DNA of 64,000 nt from contig CAWFMC010000010.1 of the NCBI GenBank assembly GCA_963816725.1, forward strand, positions 124,001-188,000, in the 5' to 3' direction. The stretch comes from CAVSUB01 sp963816725. GTDB taxonomy: Bacteria > Acidobacteriota > Vicinamibacteria > Vicinamibacterales > 2-12-FULL-66-21. The translations under genes were made by a program, and so were the position numbers. Of the stretch, positions 35,726 through 44,242 are shown one piece after another; the first letter of the stretch is position 1, and every line of letters starts with the position of its first letter. The notes below the pieces were generated by a model. It did not search any database. It was not told where the DNA came from and saw only the letters and a list, made by a program, of their open reading frames with translations.

Positions 35726-36794
35726 CGAGCGGCGTGGCGAGGAAGTGGACCGTCACCCCGCGGTCCCGCAGCGTTCGCGCCAGCAACCGCGACTCGACCG
35801 CCGGGATGACGTTGTCGTCCAGCCCGTGCAGCAGGTAGATCGGGCAGGCCGGCGGCTCGCCGCGATCGGGTGACAACGCGGCGTCGCCGCCGAGGGTGGC
35901 GAGATGGGGCACGAGGATCGGCCCGAGGTGCGCCACGTCCCGATTGTTGACGTAGGTCATGAGCGTGCGCGACGGTTCCGGCAAGCCGTCCGCCATCGTC
36001 CGGGCGCGCGCGAATTCCGTGGCCGCCCGGGCCTTGTCGACCATGTCCAGCCGCGACGCTTCGAGGAACGCGAGAATCGCCGCCTGTAGCGGCCCCGCCT
36101 GGTTCGCCGGGACGACTTGATCGGCGACTCCGAGCAGGATGATCGCCACGCCGTAGTCGTGCGGCGCGCGATGAGTGCCGTCAGGCTGCGTGCCGGTCGA
36201 GAGGTAGTGCAGCGTCCGCGGCAGGTCGCCGTGGCCGCCGAACGACAGCACGAACGCCAGCCGGTCGCGCAGCGCCGGGCGGCCGGCGGCGACGATCGAC
36301 AGGCCGCCGGCGAAGCTGATGCCCATGATCCCGATGCGGCCGTCGCCGATCGGATTCGGCTGGCTGGCGAGCCACGATGCCGCGTCCTCGATCATGTCGG
36401 TGGTGCGGGCGGTGATTCGGTAGTGCGTGAGGTCGGTCAGCTCCGCGGTGACGGTGGGATGGCCGATCGCGGCCAGCTCGCGCGCGAACCCGATCAGCCG
36501 CGGCTCGTCGATGCCGGAGGCGTGGACGCCGGGGACGAGCAGGATCGGGCGGCCGGTCGGACCGGACGGCGCGTAGCGGCGGCCGCGCAGCGTGCCGTCT
36601 CGCCACGGGATGTCGACGGGGGATTCGGTGACCGGCTGCCGGCCCCAGTCGGCGACGTCACCGACGAGACCCTCCGCGCCAGCCGCGCGCGCCACGAACG
36701 TGGCGCCGCGGCCGTAGAGGCGCGCGACGGTCCCGATCGCCAGGACCAGCGCGACGGCGACGAAGGTCAGCGTCGCTGTCCGCGTCCGGGGCAT
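35640..36794 (-). CDS. Alpha/beta hydrolase with N-terminal membrane anchor
   Basis: 384 aa. N-terminal helix (LTFVAVALVLAIGTVARLY), then a serine hydrolase core: strand ILLVPGVHASG, nucleophile elbow MGISFAGG (G-x-S-x-G), acid in LLHGLDDNVIP and base in LVTHAEVDRA, so the triad is complete. The fold resembles dienelactone-hydrolase-like or acetyl-xylan-esterase-like enzymes. The substrate is unknown. The last 29 codons lie antisense to the end of the pseudouridine synthase gene. Divergent from cmk. Confidence 0.8.
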   Translation of the reverse strand: MPRTRTATLTFVAVALVLAIGTVARLYGRGATFVARAAGAEGLVGDVADWGRQPVTESPVDIPWRDGTLRGRRYAPSGPTGRPILLVPGVHASGIDEPRLIGFARELAAIGHPTVTAELTDLTHYRITARTTDMIEDAASWLASQPNPIGDGRIGIMGISFAGGLSIVAAGRPALRDRLAFVLSFGGHGDLPRTLHYLSTGTQPDGTHRAPHDYGVAIILLGVADQVVPANQAGPLQAAILAFLEASRLDMVDKARAATEFARARTMADGLPEPSRTLMTYVNNRDVAHLGPILVPHLATLGGDAALSPDRGEPPACPIYLLHGLDDNVIPAVESRLLARTLRDRGVTVHFLATPLVTHAEVDRAASVSSAFALVRFWTEVLAD

Positions 36795-36836
36795 CGCGAG
36801 GATAATACCAGCGGTGGAGAGGCGAAGAAGATCCCG

Positions 36837-37514
36837 ATGCGGACACGGCTGATCGTTGCGATCGACGGCCCCTCAGGGGCAGGCAAGGGGACGGTCGCGC
36901 GCGGCATCGCGGCGCGTCTCGATTACCGGCACGTCGACACCGGCGCGATGTACCGCGCGCTGGCGTGGAAGGCGGTGCAGGAAGGTCTTGACCTCGCCGA
37001 CGAAGGAGCACTGGAAGCGCTGGCGAGGCGCGCTGAGATCGAGATCGGCGACGGCGTCGTCCGCGTCGACGGCGAGGATGCGGCAGCGGCGATCCGGACT
37101 CCTGAGATCGACGCCGCGGCGGCCGCTGTCGCACGGCTGCCCCGGGTGCGCGCGATCCTGAGCGCGCAGCAGCGCGCGATGGGCGAGGGCGGCGGGATCG
37201 TGATGGAAGGGCGCGACATCGGGACCGTGGTGTTCCCCGACGCCGAGGTCAAGGTGTTCCTCGATGCCTCACCGGAGGAGCGGGCCCGCCGGCGGGCGCA
37301 CGATCCGCAGCACGCCGCGGGGCGGACCGGGGCCGCGATCGCCGAGGTGGCCACCGCGCTGGATGCCCGCGATCGCAGCGATCGGACCCGCGCCGCGGCC
37401 CCGCTGGTCCGGGCCGGCGACGCGGTGGCGATCGACACCACCGCGCTGTCGGTTGAAGGTGTGATCGACGAGATCATGCGGCTGGTGCGCCGCCATCAGC
37501 CCGCGGCGGGCTGA
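36837..37514 (+). CDS. cmk: Cytidylate kinase
   Basis: 225 aa from ATG 36837, just downstream of the hydrolase's divergent start. It phosphorylates CMP/dCMP. P-loop DGPSGAGKGTVARGIA, NMP-binding YRHVDTGAMYRALAWKA, GIVMEGRDIGTVVFPDAEVKVFL (the strongest Cmk signature) and the lid ASPEERARRRAHD with DARDRSDRTRAAAPL. In many bacteria cmk stands next to rpsA; here rpsA is 1.1 kb downstream, separated by a minus-strand gene. Confidence 0.95.
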   Translation: MRTRLIVAIDGPSGAGKGTVARGIAARLDYRHVDTGAMYRALAWKAVQEGLDLADEGALEALARRAEIEIGDGVVRVDGEDAAAAIRTPEIDAAAAAVARLPRVRAILSAQQRAMGEGGGIVMEGRDIGTVVFPDAEVKVFLDASPEERARRRAHDPQHAAGRTGAAIAEVATALDARDRSDRTRAAAPLVRAGDAVAIDTTALSVEGVIDEIMRLVRRHQPAAG

Positions 37515-37549
37515 GATCGCCGAGACCTGAGAACCCCACGCCACCGCGG

Positions 37550-37583
37550 AACCGGAAGCTGGAAGCGACAAGTGTCAGCTCCC
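37550..37583. repeat. Heptad repeat element 7 (short)
   Basis: Convergent spacer of 80 bp with two GGAAGCN units (37555-37568) and a partial complementary CAGCTCCCAGC. The weakest member of the series. Confidence 0.5.
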
Positions 37584-37594
37584 AGCGAGGCGCG

Positions 37595-38047
37595 TCAGTC
37601 CCGGTCGGGATAATCCTCGGCTGACGCCGGATCCAGCTCCCACCGGTGCTTGTCGCGCTCGGTGAGCTTGTCCGCCCCTTTCAGCTCCTCGTTGTCCTGG
37701 TACTCGACGCCGAGGGCCTTGCCAATGTCGTCGACGCGATCCTGATCCGGGGTGGGGTTGTCGCCGCCCGGGGCTTCGTCCCCGACCGCGTAGGCGTCCT
37801 CCCAGTCCGCATCCACGTCGCCGGCTGTCATGACCGGGCTCGTCTCGGTGTGCTCGCGCTCGCGCTGGTGGAGCTCCTGGCGGCCCGTGCGGGCCGCCGA
37901 CGCGTTCCGATCCATGTCGAGGCTCGAGGGCGGCCCCGGGACGTGCTCTTCGACCTCGCGAAGTTGTCGACGGGCGCGTTCGAGGCCGGGGGTGTGCGTG
38001 GTGCCGCCGGCGCCGGCAGCGGTGCCGGTGGACCGCTTGGTCGGCAT
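37595..38047 (-). CDS. DUF6335-like domain, C-terminal part of a frameshifted gene
   Basis: 150 aa as an ORF. The C-terminal 80 residues (TAGDVDADWEDAYAVGDE, GGDNPTPDQDRVDDIGKALG, EYQDNEELKGADKL, RDKHRWELDPASAEDY) match the acidic DUF6335 family of unknown role. Upstream, the same frame stays open past the listed ATG to about 38205. There it meets the AKRAT repeats of the next ORF, and a one-base shift joins the two into 894 bp (297 aa). Confidence 0.7.
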   Translation of the reverse strand: MPTKRSTGTAAGAGGTTHTPGLERARRQLREVEEHVPGPPSSLDMDRNASAARTGRQELHQREREHTETSPVMTAGDVDADWEDAYAVGDEAPGGDNPTPDQDRVDDIGKALGVEYQDNEELKGADKLTERDKHRWELDPASAEDYPDRD

Positions 38048-38108
38048 CGGATTGGTGCGCCCGGAGACGCTGCGTCCCGTTTCAGGCGTCTGGTCGAGCG
38101 TCCGCTCG

Positions 38109-38489
38109 TCACCATTGCCGCCGCGCCTGGGGCGCCGGGCGGCCTCGACCCGGCGGGTCGGCTTGGCCGGTGCGCCCCGCTTGGCTGCCGTGGCGCGCTT
38201 GGCCTGACGTGGCGCGCTTGGCCGACGTGGCGCGCTTGGCTGATGCGGTTTTGCGTGCCGAGGAGGATCGACTCACGGCCTTCTTGGCCCCGCGAGGGGC
38301 CGTGGCGGCCTTCCGGGCCGGGGCCCGCTTCGCGGCCGGCGCGCCGCGCCGTGCGGTTTTCTTCTTGCCGGCAGCCCGCTTCTTGCCGCCAGCGGCGGTC
38401 CGGCGGCCAGCTGGACGGGGGGTGCGGGTGGCCGCGGCCCGCTTGCGCGCGCCGGCGGTGGACTTTCGCGTCGGACGTTTCTTTGCCAT
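38109..38489 (-). CDS. Histone H1-like Lys/Ala/Arg-rich N-terminal part of the same gene
   Basis: 126 aa as an ORF, starting MAKKRPTRKSTAGARKRAAA. It is an extremely basic, repeat-built tail (AAGKKKTARRGAP, SAKRATSAKRATS) like the nucleoid-binding tails of bacterial H1-like proteins. The frame breaks in the 18-bp AKRATS repeat near 38205, where one repeat carries an extra base; in the shifted frame AKRATAAKRGAPAKPTRR continues into the DUF6335 part. The combined product would be a DNA-binding tail fused to an acidic domain. Divergent from rpsA. Confidence 0.65.
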   Translation of the reverse strand: MAKKRPTRKSTAGARKRAAATRTPRPAGRRTAAGGKKRAAGKKKTARRGAPAAKRAPARKAATAPRGAKKAVSRSSSARKTASAKRATSAKRATSGQARHGSQAGRTGQADPPGRGRPAPQARRQW

Positions 38490-38643
38490 GGGAATCGGTC
38501 CTCGAAGTGGGCTTCCTGCCGCGGTTGACCGCGAGTCCGTAAGTGATGTATCTTCTAGTGCTTATCGCAAATCAAAGCGATTCATCCTACAGCCCGCCGG
38601 AGCTGAGATCGCGGCAGCACGATCGAGAGAGGACCAGTTACGC

Positions 38644-40407
38644 ATGGCCACTGAGCAAACGACTCGCACCAACCCACAAGGAGGTGGCATCACTCGGACC
38701 GCTGAAAAGTCGACGGGTTTCCCGCAGGACGATCAGGTCGATCCGCAAGAGTATGCCCGCCTTCTGGACCTTTACGATACCAGCTTCCGCAACATCGCGG
38801 AAGGTGAGGTCGTCAAGGGAACCGTCCTCAAAGTGACGGCATCGGAAGTCATCGTCGACGTCGGCTACAAGTCCGAAGGGATCATCGCGGTCGACGAGTT
38901 CATCGACGAAACCGGGCAGATCGCCGTCCAGCCCGGCGACATCGTCGACGTCCTGCTCGAGCGCACCGAAGACCGTGAAGGCTACGTCGTCCTCTCGCGC
39001 GAAAAAGCCGAGAAGATGAAGATCTGGGACGACGTAGAGAAGGCGTACGCCGAGAAGAAGGTGGTCATCGGCCGCGTGATCGAGCGGATCAAGGGCGGCC
39101 TGGCGGTGGACATCGGCGTCCGCGCGTTCCTCCCCGGCTCGCAGATCGACGTGCGGCCCGTGCGCAACCTCGACGCGCTGCGCGGCCAGGAACTGCGCAT
39201 GCGGGTCATCAAGGTCAACAAGAAGCGCGGGAACATCGTGCTGTCCCGCAAGGTCCTCCTCGAAGAGGAGAACGCCGAGAAGAAGAAGCACACGCTGGAT
39301 ACGCTGGCGGAGGGCAAGGTCCTGCGCGGCGTGGTGAAGAACATCACCGATTACGGCGCGTTCATCGATCTCGGCGGCATCGACGGCCTGCTGCACATCA
39401 CGGACATGTCGTGGGGGCGCGTCTCGCATCCTTCCGAGCTCTTCAAGGTCAACGAAGAGATCGACGTCATCGTCCTGAAGTACGACCCGGCGACCGAGCG
39501 CGTTTCGCTCGGCCACAAGCAGCTGATGAACGACCCGTGGTCGAACGTCATCGAGCGCTATCCGGTCGGCGCGCGCATGAGCGGCAAGGTCGTCAGCCTG
39601 ACCGACTACGGCGCGTTCGTCGAGCTGGAGCCTGGCGTCGAAGGCCTGATCCACGTCTCGGAGATGTCGTGGAGCAAGCGCGTCAAGCATCCGTCGAAGA
39701 TCCTCAACGTCGGCGACAGCGTCGAGGCGATGGTCCTGGGCGTCGATCCCGGCGCGCGGCGGATTTCGCTCGGCCTCAAGCAGGTCGAGAGCAACCCGTG
39801 GCATGAGCTGTCGGAGAAGTACCCGATCGGCACGACGATCACCGGCAAGGTCCGCAACCTGACCGAGTTCGGCGCGTTCGTCGAGGTCGAGGAGGGGATC
39901 GACGGCCTGATCCACATCTCCGACATGTCGTGGAGCAAGCGGCTGAAGCACCCGTCCGAGGTGCTGAAGAAGGGCGACACGGTCGAGGCGATGGTGCTCA
40001 ACATCGACGCCGAGAACCAGCGGCTGTCGCTCGGGCTCAAGCAGCTCCAGACCGACGTGTGGGACGAGTTCTTCTCGCAGCATCACGTGGGCGACGTGGT
40101 CGAGGGCAAGGTGGTGCGGCTGACCAACTTCGGCGCGTTCGTCGAGCTGGCCGAGGGCATCGAAGGGCTCATCCACGTGTCCGAGTTCGACGACTCGCAG
40201 CACGCCGGCAAGGACGAGAAGCTGGAGCTCAAGGTGGGCGACAGCTACCAGATGAAGATCATCAAGCTGATCCCCGGCGAGCGGAAGATCGGCCTCAGCA
40301 TTCGCGCGTTGAAGAGCGACGAGTTCCGAGCCGATTGGGAGGCGTACACGGAGACCACCGGCCGCCCCGAGGTGACGCTCGGCGATCATTTCAAGCACCA
40401 GCAATAG
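38644..40407 (+). CDS. rpsA: 30S ribosomal protein S1
   Basis: 587 aa from ATG 38644. Six S1/OB-fold repeats can be counted, at about residues 50-115, 135-200, 215-285, 305-370, 390-455 and 475-545. The last four contain the repeated VVSLTDYGAFVELEPGVEGLIHVSEMSW-type block (split here as TDYGAFVE and GLIHVSEMSWSKR). It binds mRNA on the small subunit and helps initiation on structured or weak Shine-Dalgarno messages, which fits the many starts here without a clear ribosome-binding site. Followed by heptad element 8 and an HU/IHF gene. Confidence 0.97.
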   Translation: MATEQTTRTNPQGGGITRTAEKSTGFPQDDQVDPQEYARLLDLYDTSFRNIAEGEVVKGTVLKVTASEVIVDVGYKSEGIIAVDEFIDETGQIAVQPGDIVDVLLERTEDREGYVVLSREKAEKMKIWDDVEKAYAEKKVVIGRVIERIKGGLAVDIGVRAFLPGSQIDVRPVRNLDALRGQELRMRVIKVNKKRGNIVLSRKVLLEEENAEKKKHTLDTLAEGKVLRGVVKNITDYGAFIDLGGIDGLLHITDMSWGRVSHPSELFKVNEEIDVIVLKYDPATERVSLGHKQLMNDPWSNVIERYPVGARMSGKVVSLTDYGAFVELEPGVEGLIHVSEMSWSKRVKHPSKILNVGDSVEAMVLGVDPGARRISLGLKQVESNPWHELSEKYPIGTTITGKVRNLTEFGAFVEVEEGIDGLIHISDMSWSKRLKHPSEVLKKGDTVEAMVLNIDAENQRLSLGLKQLQTDVWDEFFSQHHVGDVVEGKVVRLTNFGAFVELAEGIEGLIHVSEFDDSQHAGKDEKLELKVGDSYQMKIIKLIPGERKIGLSIRALKSDEFRADWEAYTETTGRPEVTLGDHFKHQQ

Positions 40408-40549
40408 AGCTGTCCGCTTCCAGCTTCCCGCTTCCAGCTCAGACCTGGAGGCGGGAGGTTGGGGGCAGCAGCCGACGCCAGCGACCTCACACAGCCGCGA
40501 CGTCTACGCTAGGCGGCAAACTGGAAGCGGGAAGCTGGAAGCTGAGATC
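40408..40549. repeat. Heptad repeat element 8
   Basis: Between rpsA and the HU/IHF gene. The C-arm at 40416-40437 (GCTTCC/AGCTTCC/CGCTTCC units) and the G-arm at 40521-40542 (GGAAGCG, GGAAGCT units) are perfect reverse complements over 22 nt. About 80 bp separates them. Confidence 0.9.
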
Positions 40550-40560
40550 GAAAGGTCCAC

Positions 40561-40923
40561 ATGAACACCGGCAGCATGACGAAAGCGGAGCTGGTCGAGG
40601 AAGTCTCACGGGTTTCCGACCTCACGAAGAAGCACTCGGAGGTGATCGTCGACACCGTTTTCAAGAGCATCATCGATGCGCTGCATCGCGGCGAGAAGAT
40701 CGAGTTGCGCGGGTTCGGCAGCTTCCGGCTGCGGCGGCGTGAGCCGCGCAAGGGGCGCAATCCGAAGACCGGCGACAAGGTGGACGTGCCGCCGAAGAAG
40801 GTGCCCTACTTCAAGCCGGGCAAGGAGCTGAAGGAGCTGATCAACCGGGAAGCAGACGGCCCGCTGCCGCCGGCAATCCCGATGGCTCACCCCAACTCCG
40901 ACTCCGATCTCGCCGGGATCTGA
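40561..40923 (+). CDS. HU/IHF-family nucleoid protein
   Basis: 120 aa; an inner ATG at 40576 would start at the canonical MTKAELVEEVS. The fold signature is complete: KHSEVIVDTVFKSIIDAL, GEKIELRGFGSFRLRRR, the DNA-inserting arm RKGRNPKTGDKVDVPPKKV, and YFKPGKELKELIN. A short Pro-rich tail follows. It is a dimeric DNA-bending protein; an IHF-beta relationship is suggested by the position after rpsA. AAAGG (40551-40555) serves as ribosome-binding site. Confidence 0.93.
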   Translation: MNTGSMTKAELVEEVSRVSDLTKKHSEVIVDTVFKSIIDALHRGEKIELRGFGSFRLRRREPRKGRNPKTGDKVDVPPKKVPYFKPGKELKELINREADGPLPPAIPMAHPNSDSDLAGI

Positions 40924-40959
40924 TCCCGGCCGCAGGGTCTCCGCGCAGGGCACGCGTCA

Positions 40960-41448
40960 ATGGACCATCTCTGGTCTCCCTGGAGACTCGATTACGTCAC
41001 CGGGAAGACGCCGAAGGGTTCCTCCGGGTGCATCTTCTGCGATGCCATCGCGGGCGGCCACCAGTCCGACCTGGTCGTCTTTCGCGGCCCGACCTGCTTC
41101 GTCATCCTCAACCTCTATCCCTACAACAACGGCCATTTGATGGTCGTCCCGAATCGCCATCTCGCCAGCCTGTCCGAGGCGACGCCTGAGGAGCTGCACG
41201 AGCTGATCGAGCTGACCCAGCGCGCCGAGATCGTGCTGACCGAGGCCTACGCGCCGCACGGGATGAACATGGGGATCAATCTCGGCAAGCCGGCCGGAGC
41301 CGGCGTCCTGGATCACGTGCACCTGCACGTCGTGCCGCGCTGGCACGGCGACACCAACTTCATGACGGTCGTCGGCACCACCCGCGTCCTGCCGGAGGAC
41401 CTGCCGCAGAGCGCGGTGCGGCTCAGGGAACTCTTCGCTCGCGGCTAG
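40960..41448 (+). CDS. HIT-family nucleotide hydrolase/phosphorylase
   Basis: 162 aa. It opens with LWSPWRLDY, has a zinc-type CIFC, YPYNNGHLMVVPNRH, and the histidine triad DHVHLHVVPRW, followed by GDTNFMTVVG. This long form (about 160 aa, WSPWR start) corresponds to the AP4A phosphorylase-like/FHIT-like branch of HIT proteins, acting on dinucleoside polyphosphates or nucleotidyl adducts. 36 bp after the HU/IHF gene. Confidence 0.9.
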   Translation: MDHLWSPWRLDYVTGKTPKGSSGCIFCDAIAGGHQSDLVVFRGPTCFVILNLYPYNNGHLMVVPNRHLASLSEATPEELHELIELTQRAEIVLTEAYAPHGMNMGINLGKPAGAGVLDHVHLHVVPRWHGDTNFMTVVGTTRVLPEDLPQSAVRLRELFARG

Positions 41449-41460
41449 CGCCGCTCGCTG

Positions 41461-41637
41461 TCCGCTTCCGCTTTCCGTTTCCAGCTTCCCACGCCACGTC
41501 AGCGCCCGCCTCAGAAGCATCGGTCAGCACTTGGGCCCGTCCGCCGGCGACCCCACAACCTGAACTGAACCCTGAACCTTGAACCTTGAACGCTGAACCT
41601 TGAACGTTGCACCAGCGTGAAGCGGAAGCGGGAAGCG
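41461..41637. repeat. Heptad repeat element 9
   Basis: Between the HIT and acyl-CoA dehydrogenase genes. It contains CGCTTCC/GCTTTCC/GTTTCCA units (41463-41487), TGAACCC/TTGAACC/TTGAACG/CTGAACC units in 7-bp register (41565-41612) and GGAAGCG twice (41623-41636). The first and last blocks are complementary. Confidence 0.85.
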
Positions 41638-41660
41638 ATCAGATCGAATAGATTCACTCT

Positions 41661-42800
41661 ATGCAGCTCGAAGTCGACGCGGCGCAGCAGGCGTTCCGGG
41701 AGACCGTTCAGGCATTCGCGGCCACGGTGGTGGCGCCGGCGGCCGCGGGCATCGACGAGCGCGACGCCTTTCCTAGGGACATCATCCAGGCCGCAGCGGC
41801 GCAAGGGCTGCTCGGCATCCCGCTGGCGCCTGAATGGGGCGGCGGCGGGCGCGACTACGTCAGCTACGTCCTGGCGCTCGAAGCGCTGGCGCGGGCCAGC
41901 TCCGTCATCGCGGTCATCGTGTCGGTGAACACCTCGCTCGTTGCCGAACCGATCGCGAAGTTCGGCACGGACGCGCAGAAGCAGGTGTGGCTGCCGCGCC
42001 TCGCCAAAGGTGAGACGATCGGCGCCTTCGCGCTCTCCGAAGAGGGTGCCGGTTCGGACGCCGCCAACCAGCAGACGGTCGCGCGGCTCGACGAGCGGGG
42101 TTACGTGATCAACGGGCGGAAGGTGTGGGTCGCCAACGCCGCCGCAGCCGATCTGGTGATCGTCTTCGCCGCGACGCAGCCGGGCATGCGCGGCCGCGGG
42201 GTCAGCGCCTTCCTCGTGCCGATGGACACGCCAGGCGTCGAGCGGCTGGCGATGGACGATTCGCTCGGGGTGCGCGGGCTGGGGTGCATGGAACTCGAGC
42301 TGCGCGACGTCCGCGTCGGCACCGACGCGCTGCTCGGTGCGCCGGGCGACGGGTTCGGGATCGTCCTCTGGGCCCTCGACGGCGGCCGGGTCGCGATCGC
42401 CGCGCAGGCACTGGGGGCGGCCGACGCGGCGCTCGACGAAGCGCTCCGCCACGCCAAATCACACCAGGCGTTCGGCCAGCCGATCGGCAATTACCAGGCG
42501 ATCCAGTGGATGCTCGCCGACATGGCCACCGAGCTCGCGGCGGCGCGGCTGCTGACGTTGAAGGCCGCCGACGCGCACGATCGCCAGCCGCGCGCCACGC
42601 TCGAAGCGTCGATGGCCAAGCTGTTCTCGTCGGAGGCGGCGCATCGCGCCGCCGACAAGGCGATGCAGATCCTCGCCTCGCACGGCTACCGCCGCGGGTC
42701 CGTGGTCGAGCGGCTGTTCCGGGACGTGCGCGCCGCGGAGATCTACCAGGGCACGTCGGAAGTGCAGCGGATGGTCATTGCGGAGCAAATCTTGGGGTAG
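41661..42800 (+). CDS. Acyl-CoA dehydrogenase
   Basis: 379 aa FAD flavoenzyme that introduces the alpha-beta double bond in an acyl-CoA and passes electrons to ETF. FAD/substrate blocks: GAFALSEEGAGSDAA, YVINGRKVWVANA, LGVRGLGCMELELRDVRV, FGQPIGNYQAIQWMLADMA, and the catalytic region EIYQGTSEVQRMVIAEQIL with the base in the SEVQ segment. Short-chain type by sequence style. No Shine-Dalgarno sequence; element 9 lies just upstream. Confidence 0.93.
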   Translation: MQLEVDAAQQAFRETVQAFAATVVAPAAAGIDERDAFPRDIIQAAAAQGLLGIPLAPEWGGGGRDYVSYVLALEALARASSVIAVIVSVNTSLVAEPIAKFGTDAQKQVWLPRLAKGETIGAFALSEEGAGSDAANQQTVARLDERGYVINGRKVWVANAAAADLVIVFAATQPGMRGRGVSAFLVPMDTPGVERLAMDDSLGVRGLGCMELELRDVRVGTDALLGAPGDGFGIVLWALDGGRVAIAAQALGAADAALDEALRHAKSHQAFGQPIGNYQAIQWMLADMATELAAARLLTLKAADAHDRQPRATLEASMAKLFSSEAAHRAADKAMQILASHGYRRGSVVERLFRDVRAAEIYQGTSEVQRMVIAEQILG

Positions 42801-42820
42801 GCGCTTCGCGCCTCGTCAGG

Positions 42821-42942
42821 CCCCGGGATCCGGGACTCGGGACCCGGCGGCGCTTCGCGCAGGTTCTGGGTTCGTCGGTGCAACCAGGGCGAGTTGCAAC
42901 AAGCCGAGCGCCGGATCCCCCGATCCCTGATCCCCGATCCCG
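42821..42942. repeat. Heptad repeat element 10
   Basis: Convergent spacer between two acyl-CoA dehydrogenase genes. The G-arm is GGGATCC, GGGACTC, GGGACCC (42825-42845). The C-arm is GGATCCC, CCGATCC, CTGATCC, CCGATCC (42913-42940). The arms are complementary. Confidence 0.85.
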
Positions 42943-42948
42943 TCCGCG

Positions 42949-44139
42949 TCAGCCCCCCAGCATCTGCTTCGCGATAGTCTGCAGCTGCAGGTTCGACGTG
43001 CCCTCGTAGATCTGGCCGATCTTGGCGTCGCGGTACAGCTTCTCGACCGGATATTCCTTGACGAATCCGTTGCCGCCGAACAGATTGACGGCGAGCGACG
43101 CGACCCGCTCCGCGACCTCCGACGACAGAATCTTGCAGATCGCGGCCTCCGTGAGGAAAGGAAGTCCGGCGTCGCGCAGGCGGGCGGCGTTGTAGACGGC
43201 GAGCTTCGCGGACTCCACGTCCACCGCGGCGCGCGCCAGCTGATGCTGCACCGCCTGGAACTCGGCGATCGGTTTCCCGAACTGCTGCCGCTCCCGCGTA
43301 TAGGCGATAGCGTGGTCAAGCGCGCCGCGCGCCAGACCGAGCATCTGCGCGCCGATCCCGATCCGCCCCTCGTTGAGCGTCTCGATCGCGACCTTGTAGC
43401 CCTTGCCGACGTCACCCAGGACGTTGGCCACCGGCACCCGGCAGTCCTCGAAGATCAGCTCGCAGGTGCTGCTGGCGCGGATCCCGAGCTTGTCTTCCTT
43501 CTTGCCGACGGTGAACCCGGGCATGCCGCGCTCAACCAGGAACGCAGTGATGCCGCGGTAACCCGCCGAGGCGTCGATGGTCGCAAAGACAATGAAGAGA
43601 TCGGCTTCGTTGGCGTTGGTGATCCAGAGCTTCCGGCCGGTGATGACGTAGGCGTCGCCATCCTGTCCGGCGCGCGTCGTCAGCGCAAAGGCGTCGCTGC
43701 CGGAACCCGCTTCCGAGAGCGCGTAGGCGCCGACGGTCTTCGCGGCGAGCCGGCCGAGATAGCGCTCCTTGATGTCGTCGTTCCCCCACTTCAGGAGAGC
43801 GTTGATGACGAGGGTATTCTGGACGTCGACCAGCACGCCGACGGAGGGATCGACACGCGACAGCTCCTCGACTGCAAGGACGGAGTGGAAGAATCGGCCT
43901 CCGGCTCCGCCATAGCGTTCGGGGACCTCGATGCCCATCACGCCGAGCGCGAACAGCTCGTCGACCAGCGCGCGCGGGAAGCTGGCGTGCTCGTCCATCT
44001 CGCGGACCAGCGGCTTGACCCGCGCCTGCGCGAATTCGCGGACGCTGTCGCGGAAGATGCGCTCATCCTCGGCGAGCACGGTCAGCGGCTGCGCGTGTTC
44101 CAGAGCCTCCTGCGACACCCACGGTCCTCCCGCGCTCAT
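42949..44139 (-). CDS. Acyl-CoA dehydrogenase (second, divergent paralogue)
   Basis: 396 aa from ATG 44139 (MSAGGPWVSQ); the frame is open upstream but not homologous. Blocks: MGIEVPERYGGAGGRFF, YALSEAGSGSDAFAL, YVITGRKLWITNANEADLF, KLGIRASSTCELIFEDCRVP, FGKPIAEFQAVQHQLA, LFGGNGFVKEYPVEKLYRDA and the catalytic Glu in QIYEGTSNLQ. It resembles short/branched-chain or butyryl-CoA dehydrogenases. Its promoter region faces the VWFA gene. Confidence 0.93.
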   Translation of the reverse strand: MSAGGPWVSQEALEHAQPLTVLAEDERIFRDSVREFAQARVKPLVREMDEHASFPRALVDELFALGVMGIEVPERYGGAGGRFFHSVLAVEELSRVDPSVGVLVDVQNTLVINALLKWGNDDIKERYLGRLAAKTVGAYALSEAGSGSDAFALTTRAGQDGDAYVITGRKLWITNANEADLFIVFATIDASAGYRGITAFLVERGMPGFTVGKKEDKLGIRASSTCELIFEDCRVPVANVLGDVGKGYKVAIETLNEGRIGIGAQMLGLARGALDHAIAYTRERQQFGKPIAEFQAVQHQLARAAVDVESAKLAVYNAARLRDAGLPFLTEAAICKILSSEVAERVASLAVNLFGGNGFVKEYPVEKLYRDAKIGQIYEGTSNLQLQTIAKQMLGG

Positions 44140-44242
44140 CCGGCGAGCGCGAGGGCCAATGCTATCATTGCCATCACGTCCACTCGGACACGAGGGAGGA
44201 GCCCGGCGCAGCCGGCCCGCGGCTTGCGTCGTCTTAACGGGT

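Noticed and set aside
38638..40404. Minus-strand ORF of 588 aa opposite rpsA
   Set aside because: Repetitive mirror of the S1 repeats; antisense shadow.
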